A stretch of DNA of 37,742 bases from Ligilactobacillus ubinensis (lineage in GTDB: Bacteria; Bacillota; Bacilli; Lactobacillales; Lactobacillaceae). Made by a program: the position numbers and the translations under genes. The first letter of the stretch is position 1. Each line of letters starts with the position of its first letter. Positions 7,109-16,163 of the stretch are shown piece by piece. A model generated the notes under the pieces. That model was not told the DNA's origin and ran no database searches. It was given only the letters and a program-made list of their open reading frames with translations. The stretch is taken from contig NZ_JAIULA010000026.1 of the NCBI RefSeq assembly GCF_024160875.1, positions 1-37,742 of the forward strand, in the 5' to 3' direction.

Positions 7109-7609
7109 ATGTTAAAAGAAACATGGCGTAATGATCAAGAATATATGAGCTATGTTGGTGATTTATTAGCAAAACAAGAAGTTCAAAAGCTAGCTAATTA
7201 TACTCAACATCACTTTTCAACACGGCTACAACACGTAATTACAGTTTCTTACTTGAGCTATCGTTTAGCTAAACGATTTAATTTGAATGCAAAAGCAACT
7301 GCACGTGCAGGCTTGTTACATGATTTATTTTATTATGATTGGCGTGTTACTAAGTTTGATCGAGGTACACATGCGTGGATTCATCCACGGATTGCGGTGC
7401 GAAATGCTGAGAAAATAACGACATTAACCCCTCTCGAAAAGGATATTATAATACATCATATGTTTGGGGCAACCTTATGTCCACCCAAGTCGAAGGAAGG
7501 CTTTATTGTTACATGTGTAGACAAGTACTCTGCAACTGCAGAATATAGTGAGCATCTTTTACAAGAAGTTGAAAATAAGGCTTTTTCCTTTGCAAAAGTA
7601 AGTAAATGA
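7109..7609 (+). CDS. HD-domain phosphohydrolase-like protein
   Basis: A 166-aa single-domain protein with the HD-superfamily metal ligands: a first His in 'LQHVITVSYLSY', the HD pair in 'GLLHDLFYYD', His residues in 'WIHPRIAV' and 'IIIHHMFG', and a distal Asp in 'TCVDKYSA'. The family contains metal-dependent nucleotide and phosphate ester hydrolases. The substrate here is unknown. It is commonly annotated as 'HD domain protein' in lactobacilli in this neighbourhood. The ribosome site (AGAGG) is rather distant from the ATG. A terminator follows, so it is transcribed separately from the HxlR gene. Confidence 0.85.
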   Translation: MLKETWRNDQEYMSYVGDLLAKQEVQKLANYTQHHFSTRLQHVITVSYLSYRLAKRFNLNAKATARAGLLHDLFYYDWRVTKFDRGTHAWIHPRIAVRNAEKITTLTPLEKDIIIHHMFGATLCPPKSKEGFIVTCVDKYSATAEYSEHLLQEVENKAFSFAKVSK

Positions 7610-7649
7610 GTGTATGCTACTAGTAGACGCTAGAGTATTTTCTTAAAAG

Positions 7650-7680
7650 ATCTATTGGCTTTAGTGCTAATAGATTTTTT
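7650..7680 (+). terminator. Terminator after the HD-domain gene
   Basis: ATCTATTGGC (7650-7659) pairs with GCTAATAGAT (7666-7675) with one G-U, followed by a T run to 7680. Confidence 0.85.
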
Positions 7681-7721
7681 ATTTTAATATGCATGAGCAA
7701 TAATGTTAAGGGGGTGAGTAG

Positions 7722-8069
7722 ATGTCAATCGAAGTTCAAATGACACCAGATTTTAAGTTGTGTCCGAAGTTTGAAAAAACATTTAGCATTTTAGGTAAAA
7801 AATGGAATGGCTTAATCATAGAAGTGTTGCTTAATGAAGGCCCACAACGGTTTAAAGATTTAGCTGCTAAGGTCGATAAATGTAGTGATCGCGTTTTAGT
7901 TGAACGTTTGAAGGAGCTAGAAAATGACGGTTTGCTAGAACGTGTCCCCCAAACCGATAGCTGTAGAATTTTGTATGAATTAACAGAACAAGGCGAAGAT
8001 TTACGTAATATCATGGATGCAATACATTCTTGGGCTGAAAAATGGTATTCATTAAAAGATTGCCAATAA
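7722..8069 (+). CDS. HxlR-family winged-helix transcriptional regulator
   Basis: A 115-aa MarR-like regulator of the HxlR family. It has the N-terminal Cys ('KLCPKFEKTFSILGKKWNGLIIEVLL'), followed by the recognition helix region 'RFKDLAAKVDKCSDRVLVERLKELENDGLLER' and the wing 'YELTEQGEDL'. Family members often sense redox or electrophile stress through the conserved Cys (here Cys14). It has an excellent ribosome site (GGGGGTGA, six bases before ATG). No target gene is divergently placed; the next gene is the pheST leader, so its regulon is not evident from context. Confidence 0.9.
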   Translation: MSIEVQMTPDFKLCPKFEKTFSILGKKWNGLIIEVLLNEGPQRFKDLAAKVDKCSDRVLVERLKELENDGLLERVPQTDSCRILYELTEQGEDLRNIMDAIHSWAEKWYSLKDCQ

Positions 8070-8073
8070 ATTC

Positions 8074-8102
8074 TTGACGAATTAAAAGTTTCAGCATAGA
8101 CT
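8074..8102 (+). promoter_or_regulatory. Promoter of the pheST T-box transcript
   Basis: -35 TTGACG (8074-8079), 17-bp spacer, -10 TAGACT (8097-8102). It starts only a few bases after the stop of the HxlR gene and would give a transcript start near 8109, just before stem I of the leader. Confidence 0.6.
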
Positions 8103-8108
8103 TAATGT

Positions 8109-8363
8109 AATAACTAAAAAACGGAGACGGAAATTAGTAGGTAGGGCGTTGATACAGAGAGAAGTCAGTTACTGGAAAGACTTTATCAATAAGCTATTGA
8201 ATTTCACTTCCTGAGTTGCTGCTACGAGATTTTAAGTTAAGTTGCAGATCGGTTTCATGCCCGTTAGATGCATGACTAAGAGTTATTGATAAAGTGTATA
8301 TTATCAATAAAACAAGGGTGGTACCGCGATGCCTCGTCCCTTTTTAGGGAGGAGGCTTTTTTA
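8109..8363 (+). promoter_or_regulatory. T-box riboswitch, phenylalanine-specific (pheST leader)
   Basis: A tRNA-sensing transcription attenuator. The T-box sequence AGGGTGGTACCGCG is at 8315-8328 and the intrinsic terminator at 8331-8363 (GCCTC/GAGGC and TCCCT/AGGGA stems, then T run). Stem I carries AGTA, the AGAGAG bulge and a GGAAAG apical element. The specifier is TTC at 8203-8205 (GAAT-TTC-A), a Phe codon, which fits the genes behind it. The variable base after TGG is T, able to pair with A73 of tRNA-Phe. Uncharged tRNA-Phe would stabilise the antiterminator and allow pheS-pheT transcription. Confidence 0.95.
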
Positions 8364-8412
8364 TTTGTTTAGAAGTTATTATTTCATATTGAGAAGGAAG
8401 GAAACTTGAGGT

Positions 8413-9459
8413 ATGGACTTAAGAGAAAAGCTTGAAGAAATCAAACAAAAGAGTCTTAAAAATATCCAGAAAGCACAAGATCCTAATACTATTAATGATA
8501 TTCGAGTTGAATTATTAGGGAAAAAAGGTGCTATAACTGAAGTTCTAAGAGGAATGCGTGATTTAACACCAGAAGAGCGTCCTAAGGTAGGCAGTTTTGC
8601 TAATTCAATTAGAGATGAACTTAATCAGGCAATTTCCAAGCGTAATGAAATGTTAGAGATTGATAGAACTGCTAAAAAATTAGAGAAAGAAACAATTGAT
8701 GTGACATTACCAGGGGTCCCTGTAAATGCAGGTCAGCCACATATTTTGATGCAAGTCATCGATAAAATTGAAAAGTTATTTTTAGGAATGGGCTATGAAA
8801 TCGTTGATGGTCCAGAAGTAGAAGAGGACCACTATAACTTTGAAATGTTAAATTTGCCAAAGGATCATCCAGCCCGTGATATGCAAGATACTTTTTACAT
8901 TACGCAACAGATTTTAATGCGAACGCAGACATCTCCTGTACAAGCACGGACAATGGAAGTTCATGATTTTTCTAAGGGACCATTAAAGATGATTTCGCCA
9001 GGTAAAGTCTATCGACGGGATACTGATGATGCAACGCACTCACATCAATTTCATCAAGTTGAAGGACTGGTAATTGATAAGCATATTACAATGGCAGATT
9101 TGAAAGGGACTTTAGAGTTGGTTGCCAAAACACTTTTTGGAAAAGAACGTGAAATTAGAATGCGTCCAAGCTATTTCCCATTTACAGAACCATCAGCTGA
9201 AGTTGATGTATCATGCTTTAAATGTGGTGGCGAAGGCTGCGCAGTTTGTAAGCAAAGTGGTTGGATTGAAGTTTTAGGTGCCGGTATGGTGCATCCTAAT
9301 GTATTAAAAATGGCCGGAATTGATGCAGATATCTATGGTGGATTTGCTTTTGGATTAGGACCAGATAGATTTGCAATGCTTAAATATGGTGTTGATGATA
9401 TTCGTGAGTTTTACTTAAACGATATCCGTTTTTTAAGACAATTTTCTCAGAAGGGATAG
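8413..9459 (+). CDS. pheS: Phenylalanyl-tRNA synthetase alpha subunit
   Basis: The catalytic class II subunit (348 aa, normal length). An N-terminal coiled-coil arm (about 1-85) that contacts tRNA is followed by the catalytic domain. Motif 2 region '[24 protein letters not shown]' and motif 3 '[17 protein letters not shown]' are plain, as is '[13 protein letters not shown]'. A CxxC pair ([12 protein letters not shown], about residues 270-281) is of the type that binds zinc in many bacterial PheS. It acts as an (alpha-beta)2 tetramer with PheT, whose gene follows after seven bases. Expression is controlled by the T-box in front. Confidence 0.98.
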   Translation: MDLREKLEEIKQKSLKNIQKAQDPNTINDIRVELLGKKGAITEVLRGMRDLTPEERPKVGSFANSIRDELNQAISKRNEMLEIDRTAKKLEKETIDVTLPGVPVNAGQPHILMQVIDKIEKLFLGMGYEIVDGPEVEEDHYNFEMLNLPKDHPARDMQDTFYITQQILMRTQTSPVQARTMEVHDFSKGPLKMISPGKVYRRDTDDATHSHQFHQVEGLVIDKHITMADLKGTLELVAKTLFGKEREIRMRPSYFPFTEPSAEVDVSCFKCGGEGCAVCKQSGWIEVLGAGMVHPNVLKMAGIDADIYGGFAFGLGPDRFAMLKYGVDDIREFYLNDIRFLRQFSQKG

Positions 9460-9466
9460 TAAATAC

Positions 9467-11881
9467 ATGAAAGTTTCAACAAAATGGTTAAATGAATATG
9501 TACCTGTGATTGATCTTGATCGCAGTGTACTTGCTGAAAAAATAGCGCGGACTGCTGTTGAGGTTGACGATGACTATCGTTTAGATGAAGGATTAAAGAA
9601 GGTTGTTGTTGGTCATGTTCTAAGTATGGAACCACATCCAGATTCAGATCATCTAAATATTTGTCAAGTGGATGTTGGTGAGGCAGAACCATATCAAATA
9701 GTTTGTGGTGCTCCCAATATCAATAGTAATATGAATGTTATTGTTGCTTTGCCGAATTCATGGATCGGAAATCACACTAAGATTAAAAAAAGTAAAATGC
9801 GTGGTATTGTTTCCATGGGAATGATTTGTTCATTACAAGAATTAGGCTTTTCTGATAGCGTAGTACCTAAAAAATACGCAGATGGAATCTATATTCTTCC
9901 CTCAGATGCAGTACCTGGACAAACAATATTTTCATATCTAGGAATGGATGAAAATATTATCGACATTGATATTACACCTAATCGAGCTGACTTGTTAAGT
10001 ATGCGTGGTGTAGCCAATGAGATTGGTGCTATTTATAATCATAATGTAAAATTACCACATCCTGTTATAAGTGAAACAACAGAAGATGAGATTAATAACT
10101 ATTTAACAAAAGTTAGTGCACCAGCAAATCTTGCTCCAACATATATGATGCGAATTATTAAAGATGTTAAAATTAAAGAGAGTCCCCTTTGGTTGCAAGC
10201 TCGGTTATGGAATGCAGGAATTAGGCCTTTAAATAATGTAGTAGATGTAACAAACTATATATTACTTGATTATGGTCAACCTCTACATTCATTTGATTAC
10301 AATAAGATGGGTAGTAAGCAAATTATTGTTCGCTTAGCAAATGAAGGTGAAGAGCTCGTGACTTTAGATGGTGAAAAACGTCTACTTAAGGACACCGATA
10401 TTGTAGTAACAAATGGAGATAAGCCAGTGGCTTTAGCTGGTGTAATGGGCGGATTAAATACAGAAATTGATTCTAACTCAACATTAATAGCTTTGGAATC
10501 AGCTGTTTTTAATCCAAGTAAAATTAGAAAAACATCGCGTAGAGAAAACTTACACAGTGAAGCTTCTATGCGTTTTGAAAGAGGCATTAACGTTGCAACC
10601 GTTGGTGAAGCCCTGGATGCTGCTGCACAAATGATAGCAGAATTAGGTGATGGACAGGTAGTTGCAAATGCAATCAAAGTCAATGAAATTTCGACAAATG
10701 ATAGAATTGTTGAAATAACAACAACTAAAATTAATGCCACTTTAGGAACTAATTTAACAGAAAATGTTATTAAAGATATCTTTGAACGTTTAGGCTTTGG
10801 TGTACAACTAGAATCAGGAACATTTAAAGTTGCGGTTCCGGTTAGACGATGGGATATTGAAGTTGCTGCTGATTTGATTGAAGAAGTTGCGCGGTTGTAT
10901 GGATATGATAATTTACCGACTACATTACCCACAGGACCGACAACGCCAGGACACTATACAGATAAACAAAGATTGATCCGTCAAACATGCGCTTTAATGG
11001 AGAGCGCTGGATTATCACAAGCAATTTCTTATGGACTAACAACTAAAGCTAAAGCACAACGCTTTACTTTAGAAAAAGCCAAAACAACAGAATTGGATTT
11101 TCCAATGAGTACGGAACATACAACAGTGCGTATGAACTTGGTAAGTGGTTTATTAGATGATATTGCGTATAATGCTGCACATAAAAACAACGATGTCGCT
11201 TTATATGAACAGGGACGGGTCTTTTTTAGAGATGATCAAAATGATCGTCCTCGTGAAGTTGAACATTTAGCAGGTGCTATCACAGGTTTATTTAATCAAG
11301 CTACATGGCATGATAGTAAGACAGTTGTTGATTTTTATTTGACAAAAGGTATTGTAGATTATTTATTTAAAGAACTTGGCTTAGAAAACGTTAAGTATGT
11401 TGCTACTAATGCGCATGAAGAAATGCATCCAGGTAGAACAGCAGACATCTATATAGGTGGTGAACTAGTAGGGTTTATTGGAGAAGTTCACCCTAATATT
11501 CTAAAAGAGTATCACCTAGGAAAAACATATGTGTTTGAACTTGATTTGCAAAAATTAATTGATATGGATAAGAAAGAACAAATATATCAACCTATTTCTA
11601 AATATCCAAAGGTAACACGAGATATCGCTATGGCTGTAGATAAATCTATTTCAAATGCTGCAATAATTGATTGTATTAAGCAAAATGGTGGCAAATATTT
11701 GACGGATGTTACTTTATTTGATGTATATGAAGGAGAACATGTTGCGAAATCAGTTAAATCATTAGCTTATAAATTAATATTTAATAATCCAGAAGCTACT
11801 TTAAAGGATGCAGAAGTAACAGAGGCATTTAATGAAGTCGTTGAAGAGTTAAAGAAGAAATTTAAGATAGCAATAAGATAG
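9467..11881 (+). CDS. pheT: Phenylalanyl-tRNA synthetase beta subunit
   Basis: 804 aa, typical length. In order: an N-terminal EMAP/Trbp111-like tRNA-binding domain (about 40-150, 'MEPHPDSDHLNICQVDVG'), the B3/B4 editing domain (about 205-400, hydrolyses Tyr-tRNA-Phe), the B5 domain (about 405-475), a synthetase-core-like domain, and the C-terminal ferredoxin-fold anticodon-binding domain (about 710-804, 'YPKVTRDIAMAVDKSI'). It is co-transcribed with pheS from the T-box promoter. The ribosome site overlaps the end of pheS (AAGGGATAG). A structured terminator follows. Confidence 0.98.
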   Translation: MKVSTKWLNEYVPVIDLDRSVLAEKIARTAVEVDDDYRLDEGLKKVVVGHVLSMEPHPDSDHLNICQVDVGEAEPYQIVCGAPNINSNMNVIVALPNSWIGNHTKIKKSKMRGIVSMGMICSLQELGFSDSVVPKKYADGIYILPSDAVPGQTIFSYLGMDENIIDIDITPNRADLLSMRGVANEIGAIYNHNVKLPHPVISETTEDEINNYLTKVSAPANLAPTYMMRIIKDVKIKESPLWLQARLWNAGIRPLNNVVDVTNYILLDYGQPLHSFDYNKMGSKQIIVRLANEGEELVTLDGEKRLLKDTDIVVTNGDKPVALAGVMGGLNTEIDSNSTLIALESAVFNPSKIRKTSRRENLHSEASMRFERGINVATVGEALDAAAQMIAELGDGQVVANAIKVNEISTNDRIVEITTTKINATLGTNLTENVIKDIFERLGFGVQLESGTFKVAVPVRRWDIEVAADLIEEVARLYGYDNLPTTLPTGPTTPGHYTDKQRLIRQTCALMESAGLSQAISYGLTTKAKAQRFTLEKAKTTELDFPMSTEHTTVRMNLVSGLLDDIAYNAAHKNNDVALYEQGRVFFRDDQNDRPREVEHLAGAITGLFNQATWHDSKTVVDFYLTKGIVDYLFKELGLENVKYVATNAHEEMHPGRTADIYIGGELVGFIGEVHPNILKEYHLGKTYVFELDLQKLIDMDKKEQIYQPISKYPKVTRDIAMAVDKSISNAAIIDCIKQNGGKYLTDVTLFDVYEGEHVAKSVKSLAYKLIFNNPEATLKDAEVTEAFNEVVEELKKKFKIAIR

Positions 11882-11916
11882 TTATAAATAAAACTGACAA
11901 CTAAACGAATTAAGAA

Positions 11917-12005
11917 AGATCAAGTGTGGTATAAACATATGATATGTATTTTGAAAAGATGAAGTATTTTTTCAAAATTACACATCAGTGCACTTGGTCT
12001 TTTTT
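11917..12005 (+). terminator. Structured terminator after pheT, with two internal hairpins
   Basis: An outer stem AGATCAAGTG (11917-11926) with CACTTGGTCT (11991-12000, one G-U) is followed by T at 12000-12005. It encloses two further hairpins: ACATA/TATGT (about 11935-11947) and ATTTTGAAAA/TTTTCAAAAT (11948-11957 with 11969-11978). The drawn fold is a three-way junction. It ends pheST. It could also yield a small stable RNA. Confidence 0.65.
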
Positions 12006-12012
12006 AAAATTA

Positions 12013-12028
12013 TAGATTAGTTAATCTA
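12013..12028. promoter_or_regulatory. Palindrome upstream of mltG promoter
   Basis: TAGATTA-GT-TAATCTA, a perfect 7-bp inverted repeat just upstream of the mltG -35. It may be an operator; no regulator is known. Confidence 0.35.
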
Positions 12029-12035
12029 ATGTTTA

Positions 12036-12064
12036 TTGCAGCCTACTATTCAATGGAGTATAAT
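12036..12064 (+). promoter_or_regulatory. Promoter of mltG-udk-greA
   Basis: Perfect -10 TATAAT (12059-12064), 17-bp spacer, weak -35 TTGCAG (12036-12041). The predicted start is about 12071, giving a 38-base leader with AAGGAGG before the TTG start. Confidence 0.6.
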
Positions 12065-12108
12065 GTAACAGATAGAATTTTCCGCTAATTAAAAAGGAGG
12101 AAAAATAG

Positions 12109-13467
12109 TTGGATGACGAAAAAAAAGATATAAAAAATAGTGAGGATGACATATCTTCGCATGAACATGATAATAATGACGGAAAAAAATTAGATAGTTC
12201 TAAAAAAGAAGTAACATCTGAAAAGGATACGACAAACTCAGAAGAAAAAGATACATCTACTAAGAATGAAGAAGAAACAAGAATATCGGAAATCAAAGAT
12301 GAAGAAAGCAATAAAACATTAACTGGTACATATCGAGAGTTTCCCCCACGTAGTAAAAAGAATAAGGATCATGTTGAGCGTGCTCCTAAAAAAGCTCGTC
12401 GGCTTGTTGTTGGAGTTGTAATTTTAATTTTAGCCTTAATCTCTTTAGTTGGTGGTATTGGATACCATTATGTAAAAGAGTCGTTGCAACCTCTAAGTCA
12501 AACTTCAACTAAAGAAATTCAAGTTAAGATTCCAATTGGTAGTACAAACAAAGAAATAGGTGCAATTTTAGAGAAAAACCATGTTATTAAAAGTGGTGTT
12601 GTTTTTGATTACTATGTGCGCACAAAAAAATTTGATAGTTTTAAAGCAGGATACTATTTGTTGAAGTCATCAATGACGTTGACACAAATAGCACATCACT
12701 TAGAAGTAGGTGGATCTTCGACACCGTTGATTAATACTGGAAAAGTGTTAGTTAAAGAAGGAGTAACGGCAGCTGAAATTGGAACAGTAGTTCAGCAAAA
12801 CACTCGTTTTTCTAAAAAAGCTTTTTTGAAAATGTTGAATAATCAAAGCTTTATAAACGCTCTGGAAAAGAAATATCCAGAATTACTTAGTTCGGCAGTA
12901 AGTGCTACTAATACACGGTATAAGTTAGAAGGCTATTTATATCCAGCAACATATACAGTAACAAAAAAGACAACGTTGAAAAATCTAATACTACAAATGG
13001 TGATGAAAACAAATCAGGTTATTAGTCCATACTATAGTGAAATTTCAAGTAAAGGATATACGGTGCAAAAAGTGTTAACCCTTGCTTCATTAGTTGAGCG
13101 AGAAGGTGTTACTAATAGTGATCGCCGTAAAATAGCAGGTGTATTTTTAAATAGATTAGATAAAAATATGATGTTACAAACTGATATTTCAGTATTATAT
13201 GCTTTAAATACTTCAAAAACTACGGTGACATATAAGGATTTGAAGTATGCGTCGCCGTATAACTTATACTTACACACAGGTGTTGGTCCTGGACCGTTTA
13301 ATAATCCTAGTTTAAATTCTATAAAAGCTGTTTTAGATCCAGCTGATAGAGATAAGGATTACTTATATTTTGTAGCTAATACAAAGACAGGTAAAGTATA
13401 TTACGCTACCACATATGCTGAACATCAAGCAAATATAAAGAAAATTAAGAATGAAAATTCAAATTAA
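12109..13467 (+). CDS. mltG: Endolytic peptidoglycan transglycosylase MltG
   Basis: YceG/MltG family, 452 aa. The first 95 residues are a highly charged, probably disordered cytoplasmic tail, longer than in E. coli. One membrane span follows (about 98-119), then a LysM-like subdomain (about 130-200) and the lytic transglycosylase core. The catalytic Glu lies in 'LASLVEREG', and 'GVGPGPFNNPSLNSIKAVL' and 'YLYFVANTKTGKVYY' are family signatures. MltG cuts nascent glycan strands at the outer face of the membrane and limits strand length; in streptococci it acts with elongation PBPs. It starts at TTG (12109) after a strong AAGGAGG. The order mltG-udk-greA is common in lactobacilli. Confidence 0.95.
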   Translation: MDDEKKDIKNSEDDISSHEHDNNDGKKLDSSKKEVTSEKDTTNSEEKDTSTKNEEETRISEIKDEESNKTLTGTYREFPPRSKKNKDHVERAPKKARRLVVGVVILILALISLVGGIGYHYVKESLQPLSQTSTKEIQVKIPIGSTNKEIGAILEKNHVIKSGVVFDYYVRTKKFDSFKAGYYLLKSSMTLTQIAHHLEVGGSSTPLINTGKVLVKEGVTAAEIGTVVQQNTRFSKKAFLKMLNNQSFINALEKKYPELLSSAVSATNTRYKLEGYLYPATYTVTKKTTLKNLILQMVMKTNQVISPYYSEISSKGYTVQKVLTLASLVEREGVTNSDRRKIAGVFLNRLDKNMMLQTDISVLYALNTSKTTVTYKDLKYASPYNLYLHTGVGPGPFNNPSLNSIKAVLDPADRDKDYLYFVANTKTGKVYYATTYAEHQANIKKIKNENSN

Positions 13468-13499
13468 CTTATCTATATAATTAAGGAGACTTAGCTTTT

Positions 13500-14138
13500 A
13501 TGTTAAAAAATGCAACTAAGAATCGTCCTATCATAATTGGAGTAACAGGAGGGTCTGGTAGTGGAAAAACAAGTGTTTCTCAAGCTATTTTTAAACAATT
13601 ACATGGACATTCATTATTGATGTTACAAGAAGATTCTTATTATAAGGATCAGGATGAAAAATCAATGGATGAACGCGTAAAAGTTAATTATGACCATCCA
13701 GATGCATTTGATACGGATTTGTTAATTGAACAAATTAATGATTTACTTGATTGGAAGAAAATCGAAGTACCAGTTTATGATTATGCTGCTCATACTAGAA
13801 GTAATGAAGTAATTATTAAGGATCCAAAAGAAGTCATTATTGTGGAAGGAATCTTAGTTCTAAATGACCCACGATTACGTGATTTAATGGATATAAAGAT
13901 TTTTGTGGATACAGATGATGATATACGTATTATTCGGCGCATTCAAAGAGATATTGAAGAACGAGGACGCTCGTTACAGTCAGTTATCAATCAATATCTT
14001 GCAACTGTTAAGCCAATGTACCATCAATTTATCGAACCAACTAAGCGTTATGCAGATATTATTGTTCCTGAAGGCGGTGAAAACCAAGTAGCGATAGATT
14101 TATTGGTGACTAAGGTTCGCGATATTATTAGTAGCTAA
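13500..14138 (+). CDS. udk: Uridine/cytidine kinase
   Basis: 212 aa, normal length for Udk. P-loop GGSGSGKT at residues 17-24, followed by 'LQEDSYYKD' and '[13 protein letters not shown]', which form the nucleoside site, and '[11 protein letters not shown]' and the lid '[13 protein letters not shown]'. It phosphorylates uridine and cytidine to UMP and CMP in pyrimidine salvage, using GTP or ATP. It lies 32 bases after mltG with an AAGGAGA site and before greA, in what looks like one transcription unit. No pyrimidine-responsive leader is seen. Confidence 0.97.
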   Translation: MLKNATKNRPIIIGVTGGSGSGKTSVSQAIFKQLHGHSLLMLQEDSYYKDQDEKSMDERVKVNYDHPDAFDTDLLIEQINDLLDWKKIEVPVYDYAAHTRSNEVIIKDPKEVIIVEGILVLNDPRLRDLMDIKIFVDTDDDIRIIRRIQRDIEERGRSLQSVINQYLATVKPMYHQFIEPTKRYADIIVPEGGENQVAIDLLVTKVRDIISS

Positions 14139-14189
14139 ATATAAATTAATAGAGATTAAGTAGTTAATGGAATTTAATGAGGTGTAAAA

Positions 14190-14663
14190 ATGGCAAATGA
14201 AAAAAAATTTCCAATGACCCTAGAAGGTAAGGAAAAACTAGAAAAAGAATTAGAGTATTTAAAAACGGAAAAAAGAGCAGAGATTATTAAAAGGATTCAG
14301 ATTGCGCGTTCATTCGGAGACTTATCAGAAAACTCTGAATATGAAGCTGCAAAAGATGAGCAAGCTTTTGTAGAAGGCCGCGTTAAAGAAGTTGAAAATA
14401 TGTTAAACTATGCTGAAATTATTGATAATGGTTCAATTGCAAAAGATGAAGTTGCTGTTGGTAAGACAGTTACATTCAAAGAAGATGATGATGAACCTGA
14501 AACATATCAAATTGTGGGTGCAGCTGAAGCAGATGCAATTTCTGGTAAAATTTCGAATGAATCTCCAATAGCAGCTGGTTTGATTGGACATAAACTGGGA
14601 GAAGATGTAACAATCGAAACGCCAGGTGGCGAAATGAAAGTTAAAATTATTGACGTTAAGTAG
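14190..14663 (+). CDS. greA: Transcription elongation factor GreA
   Basis: 157 aa, the standard length. An N-terminal antiparallel coiled coil (about 1-75), with the acidic tip region '[19 protein letters not shown]' that enters the RNA polymerase secondary channel, is followed by a C-terminal FKBP-like domain ending '[13 protein letters not shown]'. It stimulates cleavage of backtracked RNA. It is the last gene of mltG-udk-greA; a terminator follows. Confidence 0.98.
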   Translation: MANEKKFPMTLEGKEKLEKELEYLKTEKRAEIIKRIQIARSFGDLSENSEYEAAKDEQAFVEGRVKEVENMLNYAEIIDNGSIAKDEVAVGKTVTFKEDDDEPETYQIVGAAEADAISGKISNESPIAAGLIGHKLGEDVTIETPGGEMKVKIIDVK

Positions 14664-14697
14664 TGCTTTTGTTTGAGCTTAATAATTAGAGAATAAA

Positions 14698-14745
14698 AAT
14701 AACATTAAAGATAGGATTAAGTCTGTTTTTAATGTTATTTTTTTT
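14698..14745 (+). terminator. Terminator after greA
   Basis: AATAACATTAAA (14698-14709) pairs with TTTAATGTTATT (14728-14739), loop of 18, then T to 14745. Confidence 0.8.
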
Positions 14746-14776
14746 GATAAAGTATATGGTTCATTTACAAGGATAA

Positions 14777-14805
14777 TTGCTTCATTTAGCTAAAAGGTGT
14801 ATTCT
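14777..14805 (+). promoter_or_regulatory. Promoter of the nitroreductase gene
   Basis: -35 TTGCTT (14777-14782), 17-bp spacer, -10 TATTCT (14800-14805), about 33 bases before the start codon. Confidence 0.5.
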
Positions 14806-14837
14806 ATTTACATAAAGTAAGCAAGGAGCTGGTTTTT

Positions 14838-15593
14838 TTGGCTGAAAATAAATTTGTAGAAAAACAATTAACACATAAGACAATTCGTGCATTTAAGGAA
14901 AAAGAATTATCTCAAACACAATTGACGACATTGTTAGAAGTTGCAAGGCATACTTCAACCAGTTTATTTATGCAACAGTTTTCAGTGTTACATATAACAG
15001 ATCCTGAAAAAAGAGCGGCAATTAGAAGTATTTCATCACAGAAATATGTAGGTGCAAATGGTGACTTATTTATTTTTATTGCAGATTTATATCGTAATCA
15101 ACAAATTAGACGTCAATTAGGTAATGATGATGGGCGATTACACACAACTGATATTTTTTTGCAGGCCTATGAGGATACGGTTTTAGCTGTACAAAATGTA
15201 TTGAACGCTGCAGAAAGTATGGGATTAGGGGGTGTTATTTTAGGCTCAATTAATGATGATCCGCAAAAATTGATTAAAGTTCTTAATTTGCCAAAATTAA
15301 CATATCCGGTATTAGGATTACAAATTGGTGTACCTGATCAGACTCCGCAGTTAAAGCCACGATTACCATTGGAATTAATGGCATTTGGAAATGAATATGA
15401 TACAGATTTCAATTTGGATGATTTAAAAAATTATGATGAAATTGTCCAAACTTATTATGATTTACGGGATGCTAATAGGAGAATTGATTCTTTTTCCAAG
15501 CAGGTTAATGGTAATAAACTTAACAAGAAAAATACAAAGAGAGATGAGCAAGTTCTCGCACTTAAAAAGCAAGGATTATGCTTGGATTTTTAG
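14838..15593 (+). CDS. NfrA/NfsA-type FMN-dependent NAD(P)H oxidoreductase
   Basis: A nitroreductase-superfamily flavoprotein (251 aa). Hallmarks are the N-terminal 'THKTIRAFKEKELSQTQLTTLLEVARHTSTS' with the FMN phosphate-binding Arg, the 'LAVQNVLNAAESMGLGGVILGSI' FMN/dimer helix, and 'YPVLGLQIGVPDQTPQLKPRLPLELMAF', typical of NfrA/Frp-like enzymes. It reduces quinones, nitro compounds or free flavin using NADPH or NADH; the physiological substrate is unknown. The start is a TTG with AAGGAG nine bases before it. It is monocistronic and convergent with the next leftward pair. Confidence 0.88.
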   Translation: MAENKFVEKQLTHKTIRAFKEKELSQTQLTTLLEVARHTSTSLFMQQFSVLHITDPEKRAAIRSISSQKYVGANGDLFIFIADLYRNQQIRRQLGNDDGRLHTTDIFLQAYEDTVLAVQNVLNAAESMGLGGVILGSINDDPQKLIKVLNLPKLTYPVLGLQIGVPDQTPQLKPRLPLELMAFGNEYDTDFNLDDLKNYDEIVQTYYDLRDANRRIDSFSKQVNGNKLNKKNTKRDEQVLALKKQGLCLDF

Positions 15594-15640
15594 GTAATAG
15601 AAGGATTAATTAGTTACAGAAACTTTTGATGTGGACACAT

Positions 15641-15672
15641 GAAGAGCCTAGGATAAATGTCCTAGGCTCTTC
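15641..15672. terminator. 13-bp perfect hairpin between convergent genes
   Basis: GAAGAGCCTAGGA (15641-15653) pairs perfectly with TCCTAGGCTCTTC (15660-15672), loop of six. It lies between two convergent genes, but neither flank has a proper T run (TCTCTCT on the right). It is probably a bidirectional terminator of low U content. Confidence 0.6.
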
Positions 15673-15785
15673 GTCTCTCTATATATGATACAAAAACAAG
15701 TATTCAAGGGTAGTTATGCTTAACTCCTCCAGATTATCTACTCTGCTAAAGTTTTCTAACGAGGTATGTCCTTTTTTAAACTAAA

Positions 15786-16139
15786 CTACATCTTTAACCA
15801 TAATAAGCTTAGGACAATACCACTTGAAAGACTACACAATGTTATGAGCAAACCAGACCAAGGGTTGCCGACGTGAGAGTAAAAATTATAACCTGCAAAT
15901 ATACAGAAAATAAAACTGGCAATAATTAGTAGTAAGTAAATAGTTTTAATAGGTGCAAGGAAAACTAGCAAGTACAAAGCTATAAGTAAAATGAGAATAT
16001 TTGCATTTTTATACCAAAGACGAGAACCAAAGATACTCCTGAAATAAGAAAAGCTACGATTCCGAGGAGAACTAACCAATTTAAAAGCTACAAGTATTAA
16101 CCAAAAAGCAAATAAACCAATTCCAATGTATATAAGCAT
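15786..16139 (-). CDS. Small integral membrane protein, unknown function
   Basis: 117 aa, about four hydrophobic segments (roughly residues 3-20, 47-63, 66-88, 95-114) and few charged residues. No family was recognised. It lies 24 bases downstream of the nucleoside hydrolase gene on the same strand and probably shares its transcript. A link to nucleoside uptake is possible but not supported by sequence. The ribosome site is weak (AAAGTGA). Confidence 0.65.
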   Translation of the reverse strand: MLIYIGIGLFAFWLILVAFKLVSSPRNRSFSYFRSIFGSRLWYKNANILILLIALYLLVFLAPIKTIYLLLIIASFIFCIFAGYNFYSHVGNPWSGLLITLCSLSSGIVLSLLWLKM

Positions 16140-16163
16140 AAAAACAAATCACTTTCTTTTAAA

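Noticed and set aside
10297-10932. 211-aa open frame on the minus strand inside pheT
   Set aside because: It lies wholly within pheT, whose product matches the family over its full length. The frame has no ribosome site and its translation is Ser/Leu-rich, as expected for an antisense shadow.
12033-12311. Ser-rich minus-strand ORF over the mltG start
   Set aside because: A mirror of the acidic/Lys-rich codons of the MltG tail; no promoter or ribosome site.
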